A stretch of 9,138 nt of DNA, taken from assembly GCA_019237435.1 (NCBI GenBank), contig JAFAHB010000047.1:1-9138 (forward strand), given 5' to 3'. Source of the DNA: Vulcanimicrobiota bacterium (GTDB lineage: Bacteria; Vulcanimicrobiota; Vulcanimicrobiia; Vulcanimicrobiales; Vulcanimicrobiaceae). A program made the position numbers and the translations under genes. Every line of letters starts with the position of its first letter. Position 1 is the first letter of the stretch. This document shows, one piece after another, positions 1 to 6,299 of the stretch. The notes below the pieces were generated by a model. It saw only the letters and a program-made list of their open reading frames with translations, was not told where the DNA came from and ran no database searches.

Positions 1-377
1 GCTGCGATACGGTCGATTTCGACTCGCTGGGGCCGCATGGGCTGATCCGAAAGCTTGATGGCGTTCTTCGAAATATCTACCGCATAATCGCCGACGCGTT
101 CGAGGTCTGTTGCGATTTCGAGCATCGCGGCGATCTCGCGCAACTCGCCGGCAACCGGCTGCTGGCGCCAAATTAACTCGATGCAGTGCGCGTCGATTCG
201 GCGGCGCAGGTCGTCGACGACGTCGTCGCCGGCGAGAACGCGCGCGCCCGCCGATGCATCGCGATTATCGAGCGCATCGACGGAGACCCGAATCGCGTCG
301 CCCACGAGCGCGCCGAGCCGCACGACGTCGAGCCGCGTCGCCTCGAGAGCCTCGTGATACGCCGTCCGCACCGCCAT
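1..377 (-). CDS. phoU: Phosphate-specific transport system accessory protein PhoU, N-terminal part (3' end cut by window edge)
   Basis: Translation of the minus strand from ATG 375-377 gives 125 codons that stay open to the window edge. PhoU is a cytoplasmic helical-bundle protein. It binds metal and represses the phosphate regulon by acting between the PstSCAB transporter and the PhoR kinase. The first repeat is visible: an amphipathic helix from residue 4, DDVVDDLRRRID at 51-62, and the family signature ATDLERVGDYAVDI at 89-102, which holds an ExxxD metal-type motif (E93, D97). The start is well supported by GGAGGT four bases upstream and a likely promoter just before it. PhoU is often the last gene of a pst operon. 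Here it has its own promoter region and diverges from the hydratase gene, so any pst or phoRB partners would lie beyond the left edge. The second PhoU repeat is not in the window. Confidence 0.93.
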   Translation of the reverse strand, partial: MAVRTAYHEALEATRLDVVRLGALVGDAIRVSVDALDNRDASAGARVLAGDDVVDDLRRRIDAHCIELIWRQQPVAGELREIAAMLEIATDLERVGDYAVDISKNAIKLSDQPMRPQRVEIDRIA

Positions 378-381
378 CGCC

Positions 382-387
382 ACCTCC
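382..387 (-). promoter_or_regulatory. Strong Shine-Dalgarno site of phoU
   Basis: On the minus strand the sequence GGAGGT is followed by four bases and then ATG. It fixes the phoU start at 377 and argues against longer readings of this frame. Confidence 0.8.
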
Positions 388-401
388 AAAATTCGCTCTT
401 T

Positions 402-430
402 AGTATAGGACAAAGGACCGTTGCGCGCAA
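402..430 (-). promoter_or_regulatory. Putative sigma-70-type promoter of phoU
   Basis: Reading the minus strand, TTGCGC (430-425) is followed by a 17-base spacer and TATACT (407-402). The -10 box matches the consensus at 5 of 6 positions and the -35 box at 3 of 6. Transcription would begin near 395, leaving a short leader that holds the GGAGGT site. This is by eye; no transcription data are available. I found no equally good promoter for the hydratase on the plus strand. Confidence 0.45.
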
Positions 431-432
431 CG
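419..432. promoter_or_regulatory. Perfect 14-bp palindrome, possible operator between phoU and the hydratase gene
   Basis: CGTTGCGCGCAACG is identical to its reverse complement. It lies in the 101-bp divergent intergenic space and covers the -35 box of the proposed phoU promoter. It also lies upstream of the hydratase gene, so a bound dimeric regulator could affect both directions. The bound protein is unknown. The sequence does not resemble a Pho box, which is made of direct repeats. Confidence 0.4.
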
Positions 433-478
433 CAACGAAGGAACCTGCAGGCTTTATCAAACCATAAGGTTTCTTGCT

Positions 479-1264
479 ATGGCGTTTGAAGATATCGTAG
501 TCACCATCGATGAGCGCGTCGGCGTAATCACGTTCAATCGGCCGAACGTGCTCAATGCGTTACGAACGCAGCTACTCAGCGAAGTCTCTGAGGCCCTCGA
601 CGAGATGGCACGCAACGAAAGCGTGCGCGCCGTCGTCATCACGGGCGCCGGTGAGAAGGCCTTCGCGGCCGGTGCCGACATTTCGGAGCTCAATGCGCTG
701 GCTGCGGCGCACTCCGGCGTCGCGCAGTCACGCAGCGGTCAGGCCCTAACTCGACAAATCGAGCGTCTGAGCAAGCCCGTCATCATGGCCGTGAACGGGT
801 TCGCCTTGGGCGGAGGTTGCGAAATTGCCATGGCCGGCGACATCATCATTGCAAGCGAAAACGCAAAGTTTGGACAACCCGAGGTGAATCTCGGTTTGAT
901 TCCCGGCTACGGCGGTACCGCCCGCATGACGCGCCGAGTCGGCAAAGGCATGGCGATGTATCTTTGTCTAACCGGCGAAATCATCGACGCGACCGAAGCG
1001 CTGCGCATCGGCCTCGTGCAGCGGATCGTTCGATTCGCCGAATTGATGACCGAGGCGAAGCGCATCGCAAACGTCATCGCCTCAAAGGCACCCCTTGCGA
1101 TCGCGGCCTGCAAGCGCGCCATCAACAACGGCGAGCATCTTTCGATCGCCGACGCGCTCGAGCTCGAAGCGCTCGAGTTCGGCGTATTGGTGGATACCGA
1201 AGATATCAAAGAAGGCACCGGCGCATTCCTCGAAAAGCGTAAACCTATTTGGAAGGGACGGTGA
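479..1264 (+). CDS. Enoyl-CoA hydratase/isomerase family protein (crotonase)
   Basis: The 261-residue product has the full length of a short-chain enoyl-CoA hydratase, which adds water to trans-2-enoyl-CoA in cytoplasmic fatty-acid beta-oxidation or related acyl-CoA routes. Landmarks are FNRPNVLNAL (19-28), the AAGADISEL CoA/oxyanion-hole loop (63-71), and NGFALGGGCEIAMAGD (106-121) with the second oxyanion glycine. Both catalytic glutamates of rat crotonase have counterparts here, E115 (in GGGCE) and E135 (in GQPEVNLGLIPG), at the same 20-residue spacing. True hydratase activity is therefore likely, not just a crotonase fold with another activity. Start ATG 479 has AAGG nine bases upstream. 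It is the first gene of a plus-strand run, and the next gene starts 7 bp after its stop. The partner thiolase is 2.8 kb away on the other strand. Substrate chain length cannot be read from the sequence. Confidence 0.93.
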   Translation: MAFEDIVVTIDERVGVITFNRPNVLNALRTQLLSEVSEALDEMARNESVRAVVITGAGEKAFAAGADISELNALAAAHSGVAQSRSGQALTRQIERLSKPVIMAVNGFALGGGCEIAMAGDIIIASENAKFGQPEVNLGLIPGYGGTARMTRRVGKGMAMYLCLTGEIIDATEALRIGLVQRIVRFAELMTEAKRIANVIASKAPLAIAACKRAINNGEHLSIADALELEALEFGVLVDTEDIKEGTGAFLEKRKPIWKGR

Positions 1265-1271
1265 CGCCACG

Positions 1272-2609
1272 ATGCGATCCCCACTGACAATCAGGAGCAC
1301 CGGCGCCCTGCTCTTGGCTTCTTCTCTTGCCGCGTGCACCAGCGGAAGCGGTGGCACCGGAGCAGGGCCGCAGCCGGCCGTCCGGTCATCGCCCTCGACG
1401 ACGCCGATCCAGCACGTCGTCGTCATCATTCAAGAGAATCGCACCCTCGATAATCTCTTTCAAGGATTCCCAAACGCAAATACGCAGTCGTACGGACTTG
1501 GCTTCGGCGGCAAGATCATCGTCCTGAAGCCGACAAAACTCGCGATTCGTTGGGACTTGGGCCACACGCACGGCGCATTCGAATCAGGCTACGACAATGG
1601 AAGCCTCGAGGGCTGGGACGGCGAAAGCTGCACCCGAGCCAAATGCCCGCCCAACGCTCCGTACTCGTACGTAAGACGGGCGGACATTCAGCAGTACTGG
1701 ACGATGGCGTCGAGCTACGCGCTCGCGGACGACGCATTTCAATCCAACCAGGGGCCGTCGTTTCCCGCGCATCAATATGCCGTCAGCGGAACGTCAACCA
1801 TTATGGACGGCTCGAAATATAAGGCGTCTGAGAACCCCGGCGGTCACAAAGGAATGAACGGCGGTTGCACGACCAACTCGCTGGTTCCCGTTATCGGGCC
1901 CAACGGCCACGAACACAAGAAGGTCGACTCTTGCTTCGTGCGCACGTCAATCTTCACGCTGCTCGATAACGCGTCGTTGTCGTGGCACTACTATCAATCC
2001 GGCGGGGGCTCGGGGATTTGGAAGGCCGTTAACGCTTTGAAACCAATTTGGAGCAACACGCCCGAGTACCGCAAGGACGTGATAACTAACCCGGCGCAGG
2101 TCATTACCGACGTCCAGAATGGTTATCTGTCAGCGGTGACGTTCGTGACTCCGACGCTTGCCGCATCCGATCACGCAGGCGACACCGACGGAACCGGCCC
2201 GGCATGGGTCGCGTCCGTCGTCAACGCCATCGGCGAGTCGACCTTTTGGGGCTCGACGGCCATCTTCATCACATGGGACGATTGGGGTGGTTGGTACGAT
2301 CACGTCGTCCCCCCGATCTACAATAGCTACGAGCTGAGCTTTCGCGTCCCGTTAATCGTAATCTCCCCGTATGCTCGCGCGGGTTACGTCTCGCACGCCC
2401 AGCACGAAAATTTTGGGAGCGTCTTGCACTACACCGAAGAAGTCTTCAATCTTCCGTCCATGAATACTACCGATGCTCGAGCCGACGATCTGAGCGATAT
2501 GTTTAACTACGGTCAGACACCGATCAAGTTCGTGCCGATTCAAGGAAGCCGCCCGGCCTCGTATTGGAACGCTCAGGCGCAGAACGACTCGGGCGAGTTT
2601 GATGACTGA
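1272..2609 (+). CDS. Lipoprotein phosphoesterase, phospholipase C/acid phosphatase (AcpA-like) family
   Basis: From ATG 1272 the product is 445 residues. An open frame extends further upstream, but only inside the hydratase gene. This start gives a clean lipoprotein signal: a basic N-terminus, hydrophobic residues 11-20 and lipobox LAAC with C22 as the lipidated cysteine. It is followed by a Gly/Ser/Pro-rich linker (24-45). The rest matches the phosphoesterase family PF04185: IQHVVVIIQENRTLDNLF (46-63) with metal-ligand-type E55-N56, SNQGPSFPAHQY (158-169) with candidate nucleophile S163, FITWDDWGGWYDH (332-344) with D336-D337, and FRVPLIVISPYARAGYVSH (357-375). Family members cleave phosphate esters such as phospholipids or phosphomonoesters outside the cytoplasm. 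Four further cysteines (120, 125, 199, 221) could form disulfides. It starts 7 bp after the hydratase stop, so the two are probably co-transcribed. Whether it is a lipase or a phosphatase cannot be decided here. Confidence 0.88.
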   Translation: MRSPLTIRSTGALLLASSLAACTSGSGGTGAGPQPAVRSSPSTTPIQHVVVIIQENRTLDNLFQGFPNANTQSYGLGFGGKIIVLKPTKLAIRWDLGHTHGAFESGYDNGSLEGWDGESCTRAKCPPNAPYSYVRRADIQQYWTMASSYALADDAFQSNQGPSFPAHQYAVSGTSTIMDGSKYKASENPGGHKGMNGGCTTNSLVPVIGPNGHEHKKVDSCFVRTSIFTLLDNASLSWHYYQSGGGSGIWKAVNALKPIWSNTPEYRKDVITNPAQVITDVQNGYLSAVTFVTPTLAASDHAGDTDGTGPAWVASVVNAIGESTFWGSTAIFITWDDWGGWYDHVVPPIYNSYELSFRVPLIVISPYARAGYVSHAQHENFGSVLHYTEEVFNLPSMNTTDARADDLSDMFNYGQTPIKFVPIQGSRPASYWNAQAQNDSGEFDD

Positions 2610-2635
2610 GAGAAGCCCTTAGGGCCGTCTAGCCG

Positions 2636-3565
2636 ATGTCGCGCTTGCTAGGCATCTGTGTCGCCGCAGCGATGTGCGGCGGTTGCGCCGAATTGCAGCC
2701 CCGGATCGCACCGCCGGCCGCACAACAGAGCTACCGTGACTCAGCAACAGCCACCCGATCCGGCGACCTGCTGTACGTGGTGATTCCTCACGCAGTAAAC
2801 CTCTATTCATATCCATCCATGACGCTCGTTGGCCAGCTGACCGGATTTGCCGGCCTTGGCGGTGAGTGCGTGGACGCAAAGCAGAACGTCTGGATCGTCG
2901 ATTCCGCGAAGGCGCAGATCCTCGAATACCGGCACGGCGGCTCGAAGCCGATTGCGACACTCTACGACTCAGGCTACGAACCGCTGGCGTGTTCGATCGA
3001 TCCGAAAAGCGGCGCCCTCGCCGTTACGAATGCGAGAACGCCCCGAAGCCGCCGCTCCGCAAGCGTTTCCATTTACAGCGGCGCGTCCGGAAGCCCATCC
3101 GTCTACTCGGTTTCTGAAATGGCCGGAGTTCTTTTTCTCTCGTACGACGCTTCGGGAAATCTGTTCGTTGACGGTTACGGCCGAAAGCGATGGGATCGGA
3201 CTTTTGCCTATGCCGAGCTACCCGCCGGCGCGACGCAATTTAAGAACCTTCGAATCAACGGAATACCTGACCCGGGCGACATGCATCCCGTGGGCGATGA
3301 GATTGCGCTCGAGGGCGGACGCGTAAACCGCGGCACCGTACTGATCTACCAGCTCGCCGGCGACAAGATCGCTCGACTCACGAAGTGCGAATTCGCAAAT
3401 CCTGGCGGCCCGCAAACGTTCGCCTTCGCCGGCCGCGTCGTTCTGATCGATATCGAGCCGATAATCTATACCTACAGATATCCGCAGGGGGGCGCTCCAA
3501 TCGCGCAAGACAACCTCGGAACCGGGTCGCTCTATCTCGTCATCAGCCGCGGGCGGAGTAGCTAG
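2636..3565 (+). CDS. Lipoprotein with predicted beta-propeller (NHL/SMP-30-like) repeats, function unknown
   Basis: This 309-residue product has a short hydrophobic leader (LLGICVAAAM, 4-13) and a lipobox-like CGGC ending at C17. The -3 residue is Cys rather than the usual Leu, so lipidation is probable but not certain. The mature part shows repeated beta-propeller-like blades. GDLLYVVIPHAVNLYSYPS (43-61), ECVDAKQNVWIVDSAKAQIL (77-96), EPLACSIDPKSGALAVTN (115-132) and LSYDASGNLFVDGYG (168-182) each pair a 'sequence reads as data, then displays' strand pattern with an Asp/Asn-Gly or Asp-Ala/Ser turn. I recognise this type from numerous paralogues in Eremiobacterota-like genomes, from memory. 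It likely sits on the cell surface or in the periplasm and may bind a ligand or protein; no catalytic residues are recognisable. It begins 26 bp after the phosphoesterase stop, probably in the same transcript. Its stop codon interlocks with that of the thioredoxin gene opposite. Confidence 0.72.
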   Translation: MSRLLGICVAAAMCGGCAELQPRIAPPAAQQSYRDSATATRSGDLLYVVIPHAVNLYSYPSMTLVGQLTGFAGLGGECVDAKQNVWIVDSAKAQILEYRHGGSKPIATLYDSGYEPLACSIDPKSGALAVTNARTPRSRRSASVSIYSGASGSPSVYSVSEMAGVLFLSYDASGNLFVDGYGRKRWDRTFAYAELPAGATQFKNLRINGIPDPGDMHPVGDEIALEGGRVNRGTVLIYQLAGDKIARLTKCEFANPGGPQTFAFAGRVVLIDIEPIIYTYRYPQGGAPIAQDNLGTGSLYLVISRGRSS

Positions 3566-4107
3566 AGCGTTCTTTCGGCGTTCGTCATCGCTAAGCCGAT
3601 GGCCGGATTGAGCCCCTCCCATTTCGCGCGAATGTGGCCGGTCGGATCGATGACGACGATTGTCGGAAAGCCTTTCACCCCGAACAGCGCTTGCGCCGCC
3701 GCCTGCGGGTCGAGCGCGACGTTGCCAAGCGAATAACGCTGCGCGAACTCCGACGCCACCGCACGCGACTCTGCGACGTCGACGAAAACGACCACCGCAC
3801 CCAGATGGCTGCGGCGCCATCGCTCCACCAACGGCAGCTCGATCTTGCACGGCTCGCACCAGGATGCATAAAAATCCAAGAAAACGGTGTGTCCGCGCTG
3901 CTCCGCGACGCGAAACGTCCCGCCGTCGATCAAAGAATACACGGCGTGTGGCGCGGGATGCGCTCCGGGCGCGCTAAAGCCGCGCGGCGCGACGAAGGTT
4001 TTCCAAACCACGAAAGCGATCGCAAAGACGGCGATCGCGTCCCAAATTCTATTCCACGCGGAAGAGCGTTGCGATGCCTTGCCCTCCCCCGATACATGCC
4101 GACGCAA
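3562..4107 (-). CDS. Membrane-anchored thiol-disulfide oxidoreductase, ResA/TlpA-like
   Basis: The product is 181 residues: a basic tail (1-20), one membrane segment (about 21-40) and a thioredoxin domain facing the periplasm or exterior. The active site is ASWCEPCKIE (81-90), with C84 and C87. The CEPC motif and the glutamate three residues after it (E90) match the arrangement of Bacillus ResA (CEPCKKE). The cis-proline is P148 in GFPT. ResA-type proteins reduce disulfides outside the cytoplasm, classically in apocytochrome c during heme attachment. No cytochrome-maturation genes are in the window, so the client is unknown. The start is TTG at 4107. An in-frame stop at 4150-4152 blocks extension, and the next possible start (GTG) falls inside the membrane segment. 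A purine-rich stretch precedes the TTG. The first 59 bases lie within the thiolase gene, which implies translational coupling. Confidence 0.87.
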   Translation of the reverse strand: MRRHVSGEGKASQRSSAWNRIWDAIAVFAIAFVVWKTFVAPRGFSAPGAHPAPHAVYSLIDGGTFRVAEQRGHTVFLDFYASWCEPCKIELPLVERWRRSHLGAVVVFVDVAESRAVASEFAQRYSLGNVALDPQAAAQALFGVKGFPTIVVIDPTGHIRAKWEGLNPAIGLAMTNAERTL

Positions 4108-5272
4108 TGCCGTAACCGCCCCCGCGCTCGCGCAGCTCGTGCAAGGTCGTCAATGCCAGCCGAGCCCCCGAAGCGCCCAACGGATGCCCGAGCGCGATCG
4201 CGCCGCCGTGCGGATTCAGCTTCGCGGCCTGTGCGGGGCCTGCCGAAGCATTGGTGCCCATTTCGCGCAGACAGGCGATGACTTGCGGCGCAAATGCCTC
4301 GTTGATCTCCATCACGGCAAGATCGTTCGCGGAGACGTTGCCGCTCTGCAGCGCCTGCGGAATCGAGAAGGCCGGCCCGATTCCCATGATCGTCGGATCG
4401 ACACCGACAACGCTCGCCGAAACGATGGAGCCAAGCCAAGAAAGTCCGTCCGCCTCGGCACGCTTGCGAGTCGTCAGCACCAAGGCCGCCGCGCCGTCGG
4501 TAATACCGCTGGCATTGCCCGGCGTCACCACACCGTTTTCGACGAACCGCGCCGGAAGTTTACCGAGCTTCTCCATCGTGAGGCCTTGGCGCGGCCCTTC
4601 ATCCTTGTCGACGCGCACCTTCGTGCCTTTCGGTCCGGGGACGTCGACCGGAACGATTTCCTCCGCGAAAAAACCGTCGCTCTGTGCCGCAAGCGCCCGC
4701 TCTTGACTCGCCAGTGCAAACTCGTCGCACTCCTGGCGCGACACCGCGTACTTCTTGGCGAGATTCTCCGCGGTAATCGCCATCGGCGTCTTGCCGTACG
4801 AATCGATCAGCGCGGTCCACAGTGAATCTTCAAACGCGACGTTCTGCCCGAGGTGGAAACCTTTGCGGGCTCCGCGCACCACGTGCGGCGCTTGGCTCAT
4901 ATTCTCGGTTCCGCCCGCAAGCGCATACGTCGTGCTCCCGAGCGCGAGCGATTGCGCCGCCGAAAGAACCGCCTGGAGTCCCGAGCCGCAGAGCCGGTTG
5001 ACCGTCAATGCAGGAACGCCGACAGGCACTCCGGTTCGCAAGCCGACGTGGCGAGCGAGGTAAATTGCGTCGGCGCTGCTTTGGATCACGTTGCCGAAGA
5101 CGACTTCGTCGATCGCTTCGCGCGGCACGCCGCTACGCGCAAGGGCCGCATCGGCAGCGGCTACGGCGAGGTCGGTCGCGGTAAGATCGGCGAGGGCTCC
5201 GCTCAGGTTGCCGAACGGCGTACGGGCGCCCGCGAGCACGACGATCTCATTAGCATTAAATGCAGCGTTCAT
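4049..5272 (-). CDS. Acetyl-CoA C-acyltransferase (3-ketoacyl-CoA thiolase), ACAA2-like
   Basis: The 407-residue product is a complete type of thiolase, which cleaves 3-ketoacyl-CoA with CoA in the last step of beta-oxidation or condenses two acetyl-CoA. The nucleophile is C95 in NRLCGSG. The other catalytic residues are N324 in NEAFAPQ, H363 in ALGHPLGASG and C393 in ACIGGGQG. Stretches such as SSADAIYLARHVGLRTG (65-81), EDSLWTAL (148-155), MAITAENLA (164-172) and SACIGGGQGIA (391-401) closely resemble mitochondrial ACAA2 as I remember it, more than Zoogloea PhaA. H355 stands in the NPHGG loop where many thiolases have Asn. The start is ATG 5272, with a weak AGG upstream. It diverges from the Crp-type regulator across 79 bp and overlaps the downstream thioredoxin gene. 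Direction in vivo (degradation or condensation) cannot be decided from sequence. Confidence 0.93.
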   Translation of the reverse strand: MNAAFNANEIVVLAGARTPFGNLSGALADLTATDLAVAAADAALARSGVPREAIDEVVFGNVIQSSADAIYLARHVGLRTGVPVGVPALTVNRLCGSGLQAVLSAAQSLALGSTTYALAGGTENMSQAPHVVRGARKGFHLGQNVAFEDSLWTALIDSYGKTPMAITAENLAKKYAVSRQECDEFALASQERALAAQSDGFFAEEIVPVDVPGPKGTKVRVDKDEGPRQGLTMEKLGKLPARFVENGVVTPGNASGITDGAAALVLTTRKRAEADGLSWLGSIVSASVVGVDPTIMGIGPAFSIPQALQSGNVSANDLAVMEINEAFAPQVIACLREMGTNASAGPAQAAKLNPHGGAIALGHPLGASGARLALTTLHELRERGGGYGIASACIGGGQGIATLFRVE

Positions 5273-5351
5273 ATGGCGCCTGAGTATTCCGCACGAGCCT
5301 TGGCGCGTCCCGGCAGGCGCGGCCGCGCGCCGTCCCTAACAGCGGCCAGGT
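5273..5351. promoter_or_regulatory. Divergent control region between the thiolase and the Crp-type regulator
   Basis: This 79-bp gap must hold the start signals of both genes. It contains a perfect 12-bp palindrome, GCGCGGCCGCGC, at 5317-5328, close to the regulator start. The palindrome is pure G/C and could arise by chance in DNA this rich. On the thiolase strand AATACT (5288-5283) is a weak -10 candidate without a convincing -35 box. I do not see a canonical Crp or FNR half-site pair (TGTGA or TTGAT). Confidence 0.3.
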
Positions 5352-6299
5352 ATGCCGATCAATCGTCCCGCCGCGGTAACGCTCGACGCCCGGTCGCTTA
5401 CGCCGGCGACGAAAACGGAGCATATCGTCGAGTCATTCGATAAGCTTGGAATCGGCGGGGCGCTCGAGATCAACGAAGAGACCGACCCTCGCGCTCTCCG
5501 TAACGAAATGACGCAGCTTCGCCCGGGTCGTTTCTCATGGGATGCCCGCAATCTCGGCGGCAACCGCTGGACGGTTCGCCTGGAGCGCATCGACGAGCAC
5601 GCCGACGGCGAGACCTTCCTGACGCATGTGGCTGCATTTACGTCGGCGCGAGCCGCCACGATCCGAGAGCTTGCGTCTCAGATGGGCGAACGCAGCTATC
5701 GCGCGGGCGATACGATTTTCGACGAGGGCGAGGTCTGGCCGTATCTCGGCATCGTCAAGAGCGGCAAGATCATTTACACTTTGCTTTCACCCGACGGCAA
5801 GACGCATACGATCGGCGAGCGCCTCACGCACGACACGCTCAACGAAAGCGGAACGTTCGACGGCGGCGGTGCGACCACACGCGCCGAGGCCCTCACGGAC
5901 GCGGTTATCGTCACGTTGCCGAGCGAAGCGATCGTGCACGCGGTACGCGGCGACGCCGAGCTCGCACTTGGGTTCCTGATCGCTTCATCGCAGGCGCGGC
6001 GCCGCTCGATCGACACGATTGCCGATCTCGCATTTGCTCACGTCTTGCAGCGGGTTGCGAAGTTTCTACTCGGCTACGCGCGTACGTCGGTCGGCATGGC
6101 GCGCGGGCTGCCGGGCGTCGAGAATCTTTCGCAGGCTCAGATCGCCGCGGCCGCGGGTACCGTTCGCGATATGGCGGCCCGCGCGCTGCTGCGCCTCAAG
6201 AATGCCGGCGCGTTGGAGCTCGACCGAGGGCGCGTTCGCTCGATCGATCGAGCTCGCCTAGAAGCCTTCGCTCACAACGTCCAGGCCCCGCCCGTCTAA
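5352..6299 (+). CDS. Crp/FNR-family transcriptional regulator with N-terminal DUF2249 domain
   Basis: The 315-residue product has three parts. Residues about 9-82 resemble DUF2249: LDARSLTP (11-18), DPRALRNEM (45-53), PGRFSWDAR (58-66) and RWTVRLERID (72-81). Residues about 98-205 form a cyclic-nucleotide-binding-type beta barrel: YRAGDTIFDEGEVWPYLGIV (116-135), then KSGKI. Residues about 225-305 are a long dimer helix and a Crp-type winged helix-turn-helix: LSQAQIAAAAGTVRDMAARA (259-278), then LRLKNAGALEL and the wing RGRVRSID. The cAMP phosphate-binding cassette is degenerate, and the protein has no cysteine at all, so neither cAMP binding nor an FNR-type iron-sulfur cluster is expected. 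The start is ATG 5352: an in-frame TAA at 5337-5339 rules out extension, and DUF2249 starts only ten residues in. AGG is almost adjacent to the ATG, a poor ribosome site, so leaderless or weak translation is possible. Targets may include the divergent thiolase. Confidence 0.88.
   Translation: MPINRPAAVTLDARSLTPATKTEHIVESFDKLGIGGALEINEETDPRALRNEMTQLRPGRFSWDARNLGGNRWTVRLERIDEHADGETFLTHVAAFTSARAATIRELASQMGERSYRAGDTIFDEGEVWPYLGIVKSGKIIYTLLSPDGKTHTIGERLTHDTLNESGTFDGGGATTRAEALTDAVIVTLPSEAIVHAVRGDAELALGFLIASSQARRRSIDTIADLAFAHVLQRVAKFLLGYARTSVGMARGLPGVENLSQAQIAAAAGTVRDMAARALLRLKNAGALELDRGRVRSIDRARLEAFAHNVQAPPV

Noticed and set aside
173..467. Small open frames on both strands over the phoU start region
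   Set aside because: They lie out of frame with phoU, which has the family signature, a strong ribosome site and a promoter candidate.
1095..1271. Upstream extension of the phosphoesterase frame into the hydratase gene
   Set aside because: The extension would bury the lipoprotein signal 59 residues inside the protein. ATG 1272 gives a normal signal peptide and follows the hydratase stop by 7 bp.
2615..2625. GCCCTTAGGGC small inverted repeat between the two lipoprotein genes
   Set aside because: The stem is only 4 bp with a 3-base loop and no T-tract follows. It is too weak for a terminator, and both genes look co-transcribed.
3887..4825. Plus-strand open frame of about 312 codons antisense to the thiolase and thioredoxin genes
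   Set aside because: Its translation is Arg/His-rich with no recognisable domain, while the opposite strand encodes an intact thiolase with all catalytic residues.
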